Positions 16,542-26,245 are shown, numbered from the stretch's first letter. The stretch is 64,000 nucleotides of DNA from Gordonia shandongensis DSM 45094 (GCF_000423025.1 NZ_AUHE01000017.1:1-64000), one strand, 5' to 3'. A program made the numbers and translations. Notes: generated from the sequence alone by a model not told the origin.

Positions 16542-17897
16542 TCAGGCGTCAAACAGTCGCTGCCCCCACCACTCGCCGGCCGCGAGTCCCGGTGGGATGG
16601 CGAAGTTCGCGGAGCCGTTCGGAATCAGATACTCGGTCATCGCGTCCTTACGCGACAGCTTGTGCTGGATCGGGACGAACTGTTTGAACGTGTCTCGGTT
16701 GAAGGCGATGAAGAACAGCCCGGCATCCAGGTGGCCGAAACCGTCGGACCCGTCGGTGAAGTTGTAGCCGCGCCGCAAGATCTGGACGCCGTCGTTCTGC
16801 GCCGGATGCGCTAACCGGACGTGCGCGGTCGCCGGGATGATCGGCGCCCCGTACGACGTGATCTGGAAATCGGGGTCGTCGAACTCGTCATCCTGGCCTA
16901 GCGGCGCACCGGAGCCCTTGGTGCGGCCGACGATGGTCTCCTGTTCCTGCAGATGCGCGCGATCCCACGGTTCGATGTCCATGCGGATGCGCCGCGCCAC
17001 CAGGTAGGTACCGCCGGTCATCCACTGCGCGGCGGGCGGATTGTCGTCGCGGCCGACCCACACCCACCTGTCGAGCGCCCCGGTGTCCTCCGCGCGGAGG
17101 TTCGCGGTCCCGTCCTTGAACCCGAACATGTTGCGCGGCGTTTCCTGCGATCTCGTGGTGGACGACGTCCGGCCGAATCCGAGTTGCGACCACCGCACCG
17201 AGACGACGCCGACACCGATTCGTGCGAGATTCCGGATCGCATGCACGGCGACCTGGGGGTCGTCGGCGCAGGCTTGGATGCAGATGTCACCGTACGAGCG
17301 TGCGGGTTCGATCTTCTCCTGCGCGAAGATCGGCAAATCCGCCAGCGCAGCCGGTTTGCGACGGGCGAGACCGAACCGGTCGGCGCGGTGCGGATCCGAA
17401 GCGCTGGGGCCGAACAATCCCGGTCCGAACCCGATCGTGAGCGTCAGATGCGCCGGCGACAACCCGAGCGCCTCGCCGGTGTCGGCGGGCGGCGTGTACG
17501 GCCCGAGGTCGAGAGCGCCGCCTGGTTCGGTGGCCTCGCCGCGCGTCATGCGTTCGGCAGCGGTCGTCCACTTCTTGAGCATGTCGATCAGGGCGTCACG
17601 AGAATCGGTGATGACGTCGAACGCCGCGAAATGCAGTCGATCCTGCGCCTCGGTGGTGATCCCCGCCTGATGCGCTCCCTGGAACGGCACGACCCGCTCG
17701 GGGTCGTCGCCCCGACGGCCGCCGATCGCGGCGCCCAGGGCGCCGCCGCCCGCGAGCCCGGCCGCCACGCCGGCCCCCGCGACACCGAGCACCGTGCGGC
17801 GCGAGACACCGGCCGACGCCTCCGGCGCCCCCTCGTCGGGATGTCCGCCGGGATGTCCGTCGGGATGTCCCGGTTGCACTGTGTTCTCGTCGCTCAA
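16542..17897 (-). CDS. efeB: EfeB, DyP peroxidase/deferrochelatase
   Basis: 451 aa. Twin-arginine signal (VSRRTVLGVAGAG, residues 31-45) directs export. GxxDG appears as GFKDG (about 250), with the proximal His in the PATAHVRLAH region. EfeB is the haem-containing partner of EfeO and EfeU and oxidises ferrous iron or releases iron from haem. Two oddities: the start is TTG (RBS AGGAGAGG upstream) and the 30 residues before the Arg pair are His/Pro/Gly-rich (HPDGHPGGHPDEG), encoded by a 12-bp repeat. An in-frame GTG five codons in is an alternative start. Last gene of the efeUOB operon; its 3' end faces the 13E12 gene. Confidence 0.93.
   Translation of the reverse strand: MSDENTVQPGHPDGHPGGHPDEGAPEASAGVSRRTVLGVAGAGVAAGLAGGGALGAAIGGRRGDDPERVVPFQGAHQAGITTEAQDRLHFAAFDVITDSRDALIDMLKKWTTAAERMTRGEATEPGGALDLGPYTPPADTGEALGLSPAHLTLTIGFGPGLFGPSASDPHRADRFGLARRKPAALADLPIFAQEKIEPARSYGDICIQACADDPQVAVHAIRNLARIGVGVVSVRWSQLGFGRTSSTTRSQETPRNMFGFKDGTANLRAEDTGALDRWVWVGRDDNPPAAQWMTGGTYLVARRIRMDIEPWDRAHLQEQETIVGRTKGSGAPLGQDDEFDDPDFQITSYGAPIIPATAHVRLAHPAQNDGVQILRRGYNFTDGSDGFGHLDAGLFFIAFNRDTFKQFVPIQHKLSRKDAMTEYLIPNGSANFAIPPGLAAGEWWGQRLFDA
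17838..17873 (-). repeat. three 12-bp repeats in efeB N-terminus
   Basis: GGGATGTCCGCC, GGGATGTCCGTC and GGGATGTCCCGG in tandem on the + strand encode the His-Pro-Asp/Gly-Gly repeats ahead of the Tat signal. Confidence 0.85.
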
Positions 17898-17946
17898 CGC
17901 ACCTCTCCTGCCTCGCCGCTCGCCGGTGGGCGGCCGATCGGCTCAT

Positions 17947-19209
17947 CTACTTCTGCATCACCAGACCCGGCACCCGCGAAAGCGTTGCCGAGAGCGCGTC
18001 GACCCGGTCGGACAGCTCACGACGGGTCGCGGCGTCGACCGTGGCGTACGAGACGTATCCGTCTCCCTGCCGCAGCGATTCGATCGCGCCCCGGATCGCG
18101 GTGAACTGCGCGGTGATCGTGTCCATCAGCTTCTGGTCGCGCGCCGCGATCATCGGGGCCAGCTCACCGATCAGGGTCTCCGAGCCGTCGATGTTGGCGG
18201 CGAAGTCGTACAGGTCGGTGTGGCTGTACCGGTCCTCCTCACCCTTGACCTTCGTCTTGGCGATCTCGTCGATGAGCGCTTGGGGGCCGGCGACGAACAT
18301 CTGCGTCTCGAACTCGAAGTCCTTCTTCGCCACCTCGTCACGGAGCTCGGTGACATCGGCCAGCAGCCGATCGGCGACGGTGTCGATCGCGCCCTTGGTG
18401 TCGTCGGTCGCGGCGCGCGCCGCATCGTCGGGCGAGACCTGGCCGGGCTCGTCGCCGACCTCGTCGGGCTTCGGCGGGAACAGGAACCGCTCGATCCGGT
18501 GGAAGCCGGTGAACTCCTGCGTGCCGCCCTCGGTGTCGTCCCACCGCATGTCGATCTTGGGATCGAGGTCCGGGAACGACTCGGCGACCGGTTCGATGCG
18601 CTCGTAGAACGTCCGGGTGAGGCCGAATGAGGCGCGCGCTGCATCGAGATCGCCGCCCTTCACCGCGCCGGTGAACGTCGCGACCTGCGAGACCAGTCCG
18701 TTGAGCTGCCCGCGCACATACTCCAGATAGCGGGCTTTGGCCGCTTCGACGTCGGCGGGCGCCTGACTCTTCTGCGTGGCCTCGCCCGTGACGGAGACGT
18801 CGGACCGGATGCCGGTGCCGACCATGCCGGGCTTGCAGGCGACGGAATACGTACCCGGGTCGGTGAACTCCGCGCTCAACTTCCCCTTCATCCCCGGGGC
18901 GATGTTCTCGACCTCGGCGAGCACCCGATTGTTCTGCCCGTACACGTAGAACTCGGTGACCTTGCCGCCGTTGTTCGTGATCTCGAAATCGGTGCGGCCG
19001 GTGGTGAGGTCGGTCGTCGAGAGGTCGCAGGCGTCGTCGGTGGACGTCACGGCGACCGCACCGTCGCCGGTCGACTTCGCTTCGCACGCGACCACGGTCA
19101 GGGGGACGGCGATGACGGCACCGAGGGCGACGACCGTGCGCACGATGGGGATGCGCACGATGGGGATGTGCACGGCGGGGGTGCGCACGGTGGGGGCGGA
19201 GTGGGGCAT
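17947..19209 (-). CDS. efeO: EfeO iron-binding lipoprotein (cupredoxin + M75)
   Basis: 420 aa. A lipoprotein signal ends at LTVVAC (Cys about residue 42). The EfeO cupredoxin-like domain (about 50-145, with CKPGM) precedes an imelysin/M75 domain (about 155-415) carrying the HxxE metal motif as FHRIERFLF. EfeO passes iron to the EfeU permease outside the membrane. The n-region of the signal contains four pentapeptide repeats (PTVRT, PAVHI, PIVRI, PIVRT) from a 15-bp tandem repeat. RBS GGAAAGGAAG precedes ATG 19209. Middle gene of efeUOB. Confidence 0.93.
   Translation of the reverse strand: MPHSAPTVRTPAVHIPIVRIPIVRTVVALGAVIAVPLTVVACEAKSTGDGAVAVTSTDDACDLSTTDLTTGRTDFEITNNGGKVTEFYVYGQNNRVLAEVENIAPGMKGKLSAEFTDPGTYSVACKPGMVGTGIRSDVSVTGEATQKSQAPADVEAAKARYLEYVRGQLNGLVSQVATFTGAVKGGDLDAARASFGLTRTFYERIEPVAESFPDLDPKIDMRWDDTEGGTQEFTGFHRIERFLFPPKPDEVGDEPGQVSPDDAARAATDDTKGAIDTVADRLLADVTELRDEVAKKDFEFETQMFVAGPQALIDEIAKTKVKGEEDRYSHTDLYDFAANIDGSETLIGELAPMIAARDQKLMDTITAQFTAIRGAIESLRQGDGYVSYATVDAATRRELSDRVDALSATLSRVPGLVMQK
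19136..19195 (-). repeat. four 15-bp repeats in the efeO signal peptide
   Basis: Four tandem 15-bp units beginning at 19136, 19151, 19166 and 19181, each with the pattern RTGYGCACGRYGGGG, encode the pentapeptides at the EfeO N-terminus. Units 1 and 2 differ at one base. Confidence 0.9.
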
Positions 19210-19282
19210 GGACTTCCTTTCCGGTGGTGACCGTCGAACGGGAACGTCGAGGATCGGTGACGGCTGTCGGGGTCGGCCGGTG

Positions 19283-20176
19283 TCAGGCGGCCGGTTCGTC
19301 GGCAGGCGCGGACCGTGACGCGGCCGACCTGTCGGGGAGTCCGCGGACGGCGAACAGTGGTCCGACGACCCCGAGGTAGGCGACCCACGCGATCACCTGC
19401 AGCCACGACGGGTCGGGGCGGACGTTGAAGACGCCGCCGAGGATGACCCCGTACCAGGCGTTCTGGTCGTACCAGGACGAGGCGTTGAACGCGGTGCCCT
19501 CCAGGAGCGGTAGCCAGCCGACGGTCTGGAGTGCGCCGATCCCGTAGGTGAGGATCCCGGCGGCGACGACGATGAGGAAGAACCCCGTGTACGTGAAGAA
19601 CGTGCGGAAGTCGATGGCGATGGCGCCGCGATAGAGCAGCCATGTCAGGACGACGGCGATGACGATGCCGATCAGCAGTCCCAGCAGTGGCCGGATTCCG
19701 CCCGAGACGCTCTCCGCGTAGCTGACCATCAGCAGGGCGGTCTCGAAACCCTCGCGTCCGACGGCGAGAAACGCCAACCCGAAGACGGCGACACCGCCGG
19801 CGGTGAGGGCGGCGGTCATCCCCGATTTCAGGTCGCCGGAGATGTGGGCGGCGGCTTGTCGCATCCACAGCACCATCCCGGTGACGATGCCGACCGCGAT
19901 GAGCGAGGCGATGCCGGCGAGCAGTTCGGCGGCGAACGGGGAGATCGTCGACGAACCGAATTGGATGATCAGGAAGGTTCCGATCATGAGTGCCAGGGCG
20001 GCGGCGACGCCGAGCCAGATCCATCGGAGGGCGTCACGGCGGTCGGATTTCACGGCGAACGCCACGAGCACCATCACGACGATTCCGGCTTCGAGGCCTT
20101 CGCGGACCCCGATGAGTCCGCTGCCCACCATCTGGGTGATGACCGATGGGGTCCCCTGTGCGATCACACTCGTCAT
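19283..20176 (-). CDS. efeU: EfeU ferrous/ferric iron permease
   Basis: 297 aa, seven or so membrane helices. Two REGxE motifs typical of the FTR1/EfeU family are present: VREGLEAG near residue 25 and VGREGFETAL near 143; these glutamates bind iron in the channel. It is the first gene of efeUOB, downstream of an IdeR-like box at 20255-20273, so expression should be iron-repressed. Its C-terminus (after about 280) is hydrophilic and Ala/Ser-rich. Confidence 0.94.
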   Translation of the reverse strand: MTSVIAQGTPSVITQMVGSGLIGVREGLEAGIVVMVLVAFAVKSDRRDALRWIWLGVAAALALMIGTFLIIQFGSSTISPFAAELLAGIASLIAVGIVTGMVLWMRQAAAHISGDLKSGMTAALTAGGVAVFGLAFLAVGREGFETALLMVSYAESVSGGIRPLLGLLIGIVIAVVLTWLLYRGAIAIDFRTFFTYTGFFLIVVAAGILTYGIGALQTVGWLPLLEGTAFNASSWYDQNAWYGVILGGVFNVRPDPSWLQVIAWVAYLGVVGPLFAVRGLPDRSAASRSAPADEPAA

Positions 20177-20254
20177 AGATCGATTCCTGCCGGGAACGAG
20201 CCCGTCGCTGCCGGCGAACTCTGACTTGTGGTGCGCAACTCAGAATAACGCATG

Positions 20255-20273
20255 TTGGGTGAGGCTGGCCTAA
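20255..20273 (-). promoter_or_regulatory. IdeR/DtxR-like iron box upstream of efeU
   Basis: TTGGGTGAGGCTGGCCTAA matches the IdeR consensus TTAGGTTAGGCTAACCTAA at 15 of 19 positions. It lies 79 bp upstream of efeU. On the minus strand a TATTCT hexamer (20247-20242) just downstream may be the -10, so a bound repressor would cover the -35 region. Confidence 0.75.
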
Positions 20274-20445
20274 GTGTTGGTCTCGGTGGTCGGGTCAGTA
20301 CCCGTCACCCGGGCGGCATCCGCGGCGTCCGTCGCCCCGCCCGACCGTCACGGCGCCGACGGGGAACCCGCGCGTCGGTTCGGTCGTTGACACTCCGATA
20401 TGGCACCCTTGGGCCTGGTCAGAAGCGATGCGGAGGAGTGAATCG

Positions 20446-21237
20446 GTGGCGAGATCGACGGTGGCGGGCGGCGCGAGAGCCGCGCGTGCGGTCACCAATG
20501 CGCGCCGTCGTCGCCGGCTCGTCGGCCCCGCGGCAGTGATGATCGTCGCAGTCACGGCATCGTGCGGCATGCAGATGCCGTGGGACAAACCCGACATCCC
20601 CGATGGTCTTCCGCCCGGAGTCGGGGTGCAGCAGCCGTACATCGACATCAATGCGCCGGGACGCACCGCCGAGTTGATGCGCGAGTGGGCCACCCCGATC
20701 TCCGACGCCACGAGCATCCCGCTGGTCTCGGTGGAGGCGTACGGCAACGCCGCCGAGATCCAACGGCAACAGCACCCCGAATGCGGCATCGGCTGGACCA
20801 CACTCGCCGGGATCGCCGCCGTGGAGACCAAACACGGACGACACGGCGGATCGGGCGTCGACGCCAACGGTGACGTCCGCCCCAAGATCCGGGGGCCGCA
20901 GCTCGACGGGACCAACGGGAACCGCGAGATCCTCGACACCGACGGGGGACGGCTCGACGGCGACAGGAAATACGACCGCGCGATGGGGCCGTTCCAGTTC
21001 ATCCCCGAGACATGGCTGCGATACGGCGTCGACGCCAACGGCGACGGTCGCGCCGACCCGGACAACATCGACGACGCCGCGCTCTCGGCGGCGCGCTACC
21101 TGTGCGCATACGCCGGCGGGGACATGACGACCGCGGAGGGCTGGGAGCAGGGCGTGCACGCCTACAACAACTCCACCCAGTACGTGCTCGACGTCCGCAA
21201 CCACGCGAACGCGTACTCCGTGAACGTCCGCTACTGA
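20446..21237 (+). CDS. lytic transglycosylase-like lipoprotein (LpqU-like)
   Basis: 263 aa. Signal with Arg-rich n-region and lipobox VTASC (Cys about 40). The catalytic part (about 115-260) is an SLT/goose-lysozyme-like lytic transglycosylase domain: AGIAAVETKHG carries the catalytic Glu, followed by DRAMGPFQFIPETW and AARYLCAYAGG. It should cleave peptidoglycan at the cell surface. Order before eno matches Rv1022 (lpqU). GTG 20446 is preferred to ATG 20428 because GGAGG lies 9 nt before it. A TTGACA at 20386-20391 may be a -35 element, though I see no clear -10. Confidence 0.88.
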   Translation: MARSTVAGGARAARAVTNARRRRRLVGPAAVMIVAVTASCGMQMPWDKPDIPDGLPPGVGVQQPYIDINAPGRTAELMREWATPISDATSIPLVSVEAYGNAAEIQRQQHPECGIGWTTLAGIAAVETKHGRHGGSGVDANGDVRPKIRGPQLDGTNGNREILDTDGGRLDGDRKYDRAMGPFQFIPETWLRYGVDANGDGRADPDNIDDAALSAARYLCAYAGGDMTTAEGWEQGVHAYNNSTQYVLDVRNHANAYSVNVRY

Positions 21238-21310
21238 ACTGCGTTTATCCTTGACACGTACCTGTCGGCGACCACCGGTCCGCCGACCCGACGAACTGAA
21301 TTGGGGCTGA

Positions 21311-22597
<1,287 letters not shown>

Positions 22598-22610
22598 TTA
22601 GCTAGAGGTC

Positions 22611-23321
22611 ATGGCAGTGGGCGAGACCGGGCGCGGAGGGCGCGGACGGGGTGATCGGCGGAGGAGATCCGCCGGGACGTCCCGTCCGTCGTCGCGTCGC
22701 GCCCGGTCCCGCCCCACGTCGGCGGCTTCGAGGGCGGCCGAGGCTCCCGAAGCGGTGAATGCGGAGGATGTGGCGGCACCGTTGGAGGCGCGGCGCAGCG
22801 CCTCCCACGTCGGTGGGCGTCCGCGTCGTCGGTCGGCCGACCAGGGGGCCTCGCGTGATGACGGTCATCGCGGGGCCGGGTCGGCGGCCGGCTACGAGTC
22901 CGCCGATCTCCCGGCGCCGCGGTGGCGGTTGATCCGTGTCGGCCGCGGCCGCGGGATCAGCGTCACGACGATCGGTGCGTCGGTGGCGATCGTGATCTTC
23001 TTGATGCTGACGTTGGCGGTGCCGGTGCGCACGTACATCGCGCAGCGCAACGAGTTCTCGGAGCTTCAGCAGTCGAACGCCGAGCTTCGCGATGAGGCGC
23101 AGGAGTACCGGAACAAGCTGGCGCAGCAGAACGACCCGGCGTACATCGAGAAGGAGGCTCGCGCCCGGCTCGGGTACGTCAGGGAGGGGGAGAAGCCCGT
23201 CGTGGTGATCGACCCGAGCCGTGACGCGCAGGAGCGGGCCGAGCGGGCGGAGCGTAAACGCAACGAGACGCCCTGGTACGAGCAGTTGATGGACGCGGTG
23301 TCGACACCGCCCAACGAGTAG
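22611..23321 (+). CDS. FtsB/DivIC-type septum protein
   Basis: 236 aa. Residues 1-110 are a cytoplasmic, Arg/Ala/Ser-rich disordered region; one membrane helix follows (about 120-142, ASVAIVIFLMLTLAVPV), then a coiled coil (FSELQQSNAELRDEAQEYRNKL) and the conserved ARARLGYVREGEKP segment of the DivIC/FtsB family. It should act with FtsL/FtsQ in the divisome. The long N-terminal tail resembles the mycobacterial form, and order matches Rv1024. Confidence 0.88.
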   Translation: MAVGETGRGGRGRGDRRRRSAGTSRPSSRRARSRPTSAASRAAEAPEAVNAEDVAAPLEARRSASHVGGRPRRRSADQGASRDDGHRGAGSAAGYESADLPAPRWRLIRVGRGRGISVTTIGASVAIVIFLMLTLAVPVRTYIAQRNEFSELQQSNAELRDEAQEYRNKLAQQNDPAYIEKEARARLGYVREGEKPVVVIDPSRDAQERAERAERKRNETPWYEQLMDAVSTPPNE

Positions 23322-23333
23322 GAGTCACGCCCG

Positions 23334-23876
23334 GTGAGCATCGCCGACGACGATCTGCAGGTAGTGGCGCGACAGCTCGGACGTGAACCGCGAGGGGTTC
23401 TCGAGATCAGCTACCGCACGCCCGACGGGGCGCCGGCGGTCGTGAAGACCGCACCGCGTCTCCCGGACGGGACGCCTTTTCCGACGCTGTACTACCTCAC
23501 CGATCCGCGGTTGACGGGCGCGTGCAGTCGCCTGGAGTCCGGGGGTGTGATGCGTGCGATGACGGCGCGGCTGGCCGACGATGTCGCGTTGGCTGCCGCC
23601 TATCGCGGCGCGTACGAGAGTTATCTGGCGGAGCGCGACGCGATCGAGTCGCTGGGCACGGATTTCGCGGGCGGCGGCATGCCCGACCGGGTGAAGTGCC
23701 TGCATGTGCTGGTGGCGCATTCGCTGGCGAAGGGGCCGGGGGTGAATCCGCTGGGGGATGAGGCCGTCGCATTGCTGGCCGATGAGGAGGGTTTCCGCGG
23801 CGTCGCCGTGCCAGCCGACTGGCCGCCGGCTGCGTCGTCCGCCGGGGAGTCGCCGACGGCTGGGGGCTCGCGGTGA
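23334..23876 (+). CDS. DUF501 family protein
   Basis: 180 aa, soluble. Conserved DUF501 features are VARQLGREPRG, LPTLYYLT-type FPTLYYLTDPRLT, and MPDRVKCLHVLVAHSLAKGPGVNPLGDEA with a Cys-x-His pair. Function is not established. Always between the FtsB-like gene and ppx in relatives (Rv1025). GTG 23334 start; its stop overlaps the ppx start as GTGA, so the two are translationally coupled. Confidence 0.9.
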   Translation: MSIADDDLQVVARQLGREPRGVLEISYRTPDGAPAVVKTAPRLPDGTPFPTLYYLTDPRLTGACSRLESGGVMRAMTARLADDVALAAAYRGAYESYLAERDAIESLGTDFAGGGMPDRVKCLHVLVAHSLAKGPGVNPLGDEAVALLADEEGFRGVAVPADWPPAASSAGESPTAGGSR

Positions 23877-24817
23877 CTCGGGTGGCCGCGGTCGACTGCG
23901 GCACGAACTCGATTCGTCTGCTCATCGCCGATCTGGACGATTCCGGAACGCTGGTGGATGTGGATCGGGACATGGTGGTGGTCCGTTTGGGCCAGGGCGT
24001 CGATGCGACTGGACGGTTCGCCGACGAGGCGATCGAGCGGACGCGTGAGGCGTTGGCGGCCTATGTGGAGCGGATGTTGGCCGCCGATGTGGAGCGGGTG
24101 CGGATGGTCGCGACGTCGGCGACGCGCGATGCGAGTAATCGGGACGTGTTCTTCGCGATGACGGCCGAGCTTCTCGGTCGGGTGGAGTCGGGTGCGGTCG
24201 CCGAGGTCATCACCGGGGACGAGGAGGCGCGCCTGTCGTTTCGGGGTGCGGTCCGCGGTCTGGATGCCGCGGACGGACCGTTCGTGGTCACCGATCTCGG
24301 CGGCGGGAGCACCGAGGTGGTCGTGGGTGACGCCGACGGTGTGACGGGTGCGTACTCGGCGGACATCGGCTGTGTGCGGCTCACCGAGCGGGCGCTGGCC
24401 TCCGATCCGCCGACGCTCGACGAGGTGGATCGCGCGGTCGAGGTCGCCCGGGATGAGCTGGGGAGGGCTTTCGCCGCGGTGGACGTCTCTGCGGCGCGGA
24501 CGTGGGTGGGTGTCGCGGGCACGCTGACGACGTTCGCGGCGCTTCATCTGGGCTTGGACTCGTATGATCCGGCGAGGATCCACCATGCCCGCATCCCGCT
24601 CGCCGACTTGCACGTCCTCTGCGGTCGCATCGTCGGGATGTCCCGCGAGGAGCGGTTGGGTCTCGGGCCGATGCACCCGGGGCGCGCGGATGTGATCGGC
24701 GGCGGCGCGCTGGTGACGCGCGAACTGGCTCGACACTTCGCGGACCGCGCAGCGATCACCGCGATGGTGGTCTCCGAGCACGACATCCTCGACGGGATCG
24801 CCCTGAGCCTGCGTTGA
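23873..24817 (+). CDS. ppx: Ppx/GppA exopolyphosphatase family protein
   Basis: 314 aa with the ASKHA fold: phosphate loop 1 VDCGTNSIRLL at the N-terminus and loop 2 VTDLGGGSTEVVV near 140. Members hydrolyse polyphosphate or pppGpp. At about 314 aa it has only the two N-terminal domains, like actinobacterial short Ppx proteins (Rv1026 position). GTG 23873 overlaps the DUF501 stop. It is the last gene of the conserved string and converges on the MarR gene. Confidence 0.92.
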   Translation: MTRVAAVDCGTNSIRLLIADLDDSGTLVDVDRDMVVVRLGQGVDATGRFADEAIERTREALAAYVERMLAADVERVRMVATSATRDASNRDVFFAMTAELLGRVESGAVAEVITGDEEARLSFRGAVRGLDAADGPFVVTDLGGGSTEVVVGDADGVTGAYSADIGCVRLTERALASDPPTLDEVDRAVEVARDELGRAFAAVDVSAARTWVGVAGTLTTFAALHLGLDSYDPARIHHARIPLADLHVLCGRIVGMSREERLGLGPMHPGRADVIGGGALVTRELARHFADRAAITAMVVSEHDILDGIALSLR

Positions 24818-24838
24818 CGGTCAGCGCCAGACGGTGGG

Positions 24839-24869
24839 GCCGTTGCTCACCGCCGGAAGTCGGCGCACG
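24839..24869. repeat. left copy of 31-bp direct repeat
   Basis: Perfect 31-bp match to 26215-26245. It starts GCCGTTGCTCACCGCC and ends GTCGGCGCACG and contains a small hairpin CGCCG-GAAGT-CGGCG (24851-24865). It encodes, on the minus strand, the last residues CADFRR and stop of the MarR protein. Confidence 0.97.
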
Positions 24870-25299
24870 AGAGCGCGTCGGTCGCATCCCGGAGAAAGTC
24901 GCGGACGACGGTGCGGTCGGCATCGGTGAGTCTGGATTCGACGAGTGAGATGCGATCGAAGGCCGACTGAAAGAATTGTTCGCCCATCTCGCGAGCGGAC
25001 TCGGTGACGGTGATGAGAATTCGCCGCCGATCATCCGCATCGGGGCCTCGGTGCACGAGGTCACGTGCGACGAGTCGGTCGACGAGTGTCGTGGTGGATG
25101 CCGAATTGATATTCAGGTGCCGACTGAGGTGGCCCGGGGTAGCGGCGATGCCGCTGCGTTCACAGTCGAGTAGCGCGATGAGTGCTCGCAAGTCGGTCGA
25201 TCCGAGATCATGTCGGTCGGCGAACCTTTCCGCAGCAAGGCCTCCGCTGGACACGAGATTCCGTATCAGGTGAATCGTCGTCTGATCGGGAGGCGCCAT
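24847..25299 (-). CDS. MarR-family regulator
   Basis: 150 aa. Winged HTH at about 40-105 (ALIALLDCERSGIAATPGHLSRHLNINSAS in two pieces, wing VHRGPDADDRRR) with dimer helices at both ends. ATG 25299 is chosen; a longer frame upstream would run through the divergent hydrolase gene. The final residues CADFRR are identical to those of the DUF4395 gene because both lie in the 31-bp repeat, so the MarR gene appears to use a duplicated 3' end. Divergent from the hydrolase with an inverted repeat between; probably its repressor. Confidence 0.85.
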   Translation of the reverse strand: MAPPDQTTIHLIRNLVSSGGLAAERFADRHDLGSTDLRALIALLDCERSGIAATPGHLSRHLNINSASTTTLVDRLVARDLVHRGPDADDRRRILITVTESAREMGEQFFQSAFDRISLVESRLTDADRTVVRDFLRDATDALSCADFRR

Positions 25300-25337
25300 A
25301 CCGGAACACCATACAGCAGAACCTCGACTTGCTAGTA

Positions 25338-25352
25338 TCTCGATAAACGAGA
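25338..25352. promoter_or_regulatory. candidate MarR operator
   Basis: Perfect inverted repeat TCTCG-ATAAA-CGAGA in the 56-bp gap between the divergent MarR and hydrolase genes, ending 3 bp before the hydrolase GTG. MarR proteins typically bind such short AT-centred palindromes. Confidence 0.65.
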
Positions 25353-25355
25353 GAA

Positions 25356-26207
25356 GTGGTTTCGGTGGATACTTTTGCTGACCTGTACGAGAAGAGTTTG
25401 GCGGCGTGGCCATTGCAGGCCGAACGTCGGATGGTTCCGACTCGCTTCGGCCGGACTCGTGTGAATGCCGTTGGCCGAACCGACGGTCCACCGATCGTGC
25501 TCTTGTCGGGAGCCGGAGCGACGTCGACCGTGTGGGGGTCGATGGCGCATGCATTGGCTGAGGTGGGCTGGCGTGTGTACGCGGTCGATGTCTTGGGCGA
25601 TGCGGGCATGAGTGTCCCGTCGGACGAGGATTTTAGAACCGCTGAACACTTGGCGCGCTGGTTCTGGGAGGTCGTCGACGGACTGGGAGTGGAGAAGGTT
25701 GCGATCGTTGGTCACTCATACGGTGCGATAGTGGGGACTGCGGTTGCGAGCCGTGCGCCGGCGAGAGTGTCAAGGTTGATCCTGGTAGATCCCAACTCCA
25801 TCTTCGCTCGGATGAGTATTCGGTACGTGCTGCGAGCGTTTCCGGGCATCGTGATCCCCGGAGGTGGCCGACGCCGCAGACTCGTCGAGTGGGAGGCCGC
25901 CGAACTGGAACTCGATGACGAGTGGATCCGACTGACGGATCTTGCGGCAACGGAGTTCAGCATCCGGAACTTGATCGTCCCGAAGGTGGGGTCTGAAACC
26001 CTCGCTGGACTCGAAAGCGGCCCGCGAATCGGTATCATCCTGGCGGCACGTAGTCGAGTGCATCGGTCGCACCTCATCGGTCGACGGGTCGCGGCGCAGT
26101 ACCCACAGTGGAACGTCCGAATCCTGCCCGGTGCCTCACACCACAGTCTTCCTGCGGTGCCCTCGAAACGGTTGAATCACGCTGTTCTGGGATTGCTGGG
26201 GAGCTGA
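25356..26207 (+). CDS. alpha/beta hydrolase
   Basis: 283 aa. Nucleophile elbow VGHSYGAIVG (Ser about 114), oxyanion-side LLSGAGATSTVW near 50, and a C-terminal catalytic His in GASHHSLP (about 262). Base composition is visibly lower in GC and codon use more relaxed than in flanking genes, suggesting transfer with the adjacent MarR gene. Start GTG 25356 follows GAGAGAAG; GTG 25365 is possible. Substrate unknown; esterase, lipase or epoxide/haloalkane-type hydrolysis are all open. Confidence 0.85.
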   Translation: MVSVDTFADLYEKSLAAWPLQAERRMVPTRFGRTRVNAVGRTDGPPIVLLSGAGATSTVWGSMAHALAEVGWRVYAVDVLGDAGMSVPSDEDFRTAEHLARWFWEVVDGLGVEKVAIVGHSYGAIVGTAVASRAPARVSRLILVDPNSIFARMSIRYVLRAFPGIVIPGGGRRRRLVEWEAAELELDDEWIRLTDLAATEFSIRNLIVPKVGSETLAGLESGPRIGIILAARSRVHRSHLIGRRVAAQYPQWNVRILPGASHHSLPAVPSKRLNHAVLGLLGS

Positions 26208-26214
26208 CGCTCGA

Positions 26215-26245
26215 GCCGTTGCTCACCGCCGGAAGTCGGCGCACG
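26215..26245. repeat. right copy of 31-bp direct repeat
   Basis: Identical to 24839-24869. It covers the last codons and stop of the DUF4395 gene (CADFRR, stop 26225-26223), which I take as the original locus because the residues continue naturally from that protein's CxxC-containing end (VCETCADFRR). Confidence 0.97.
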
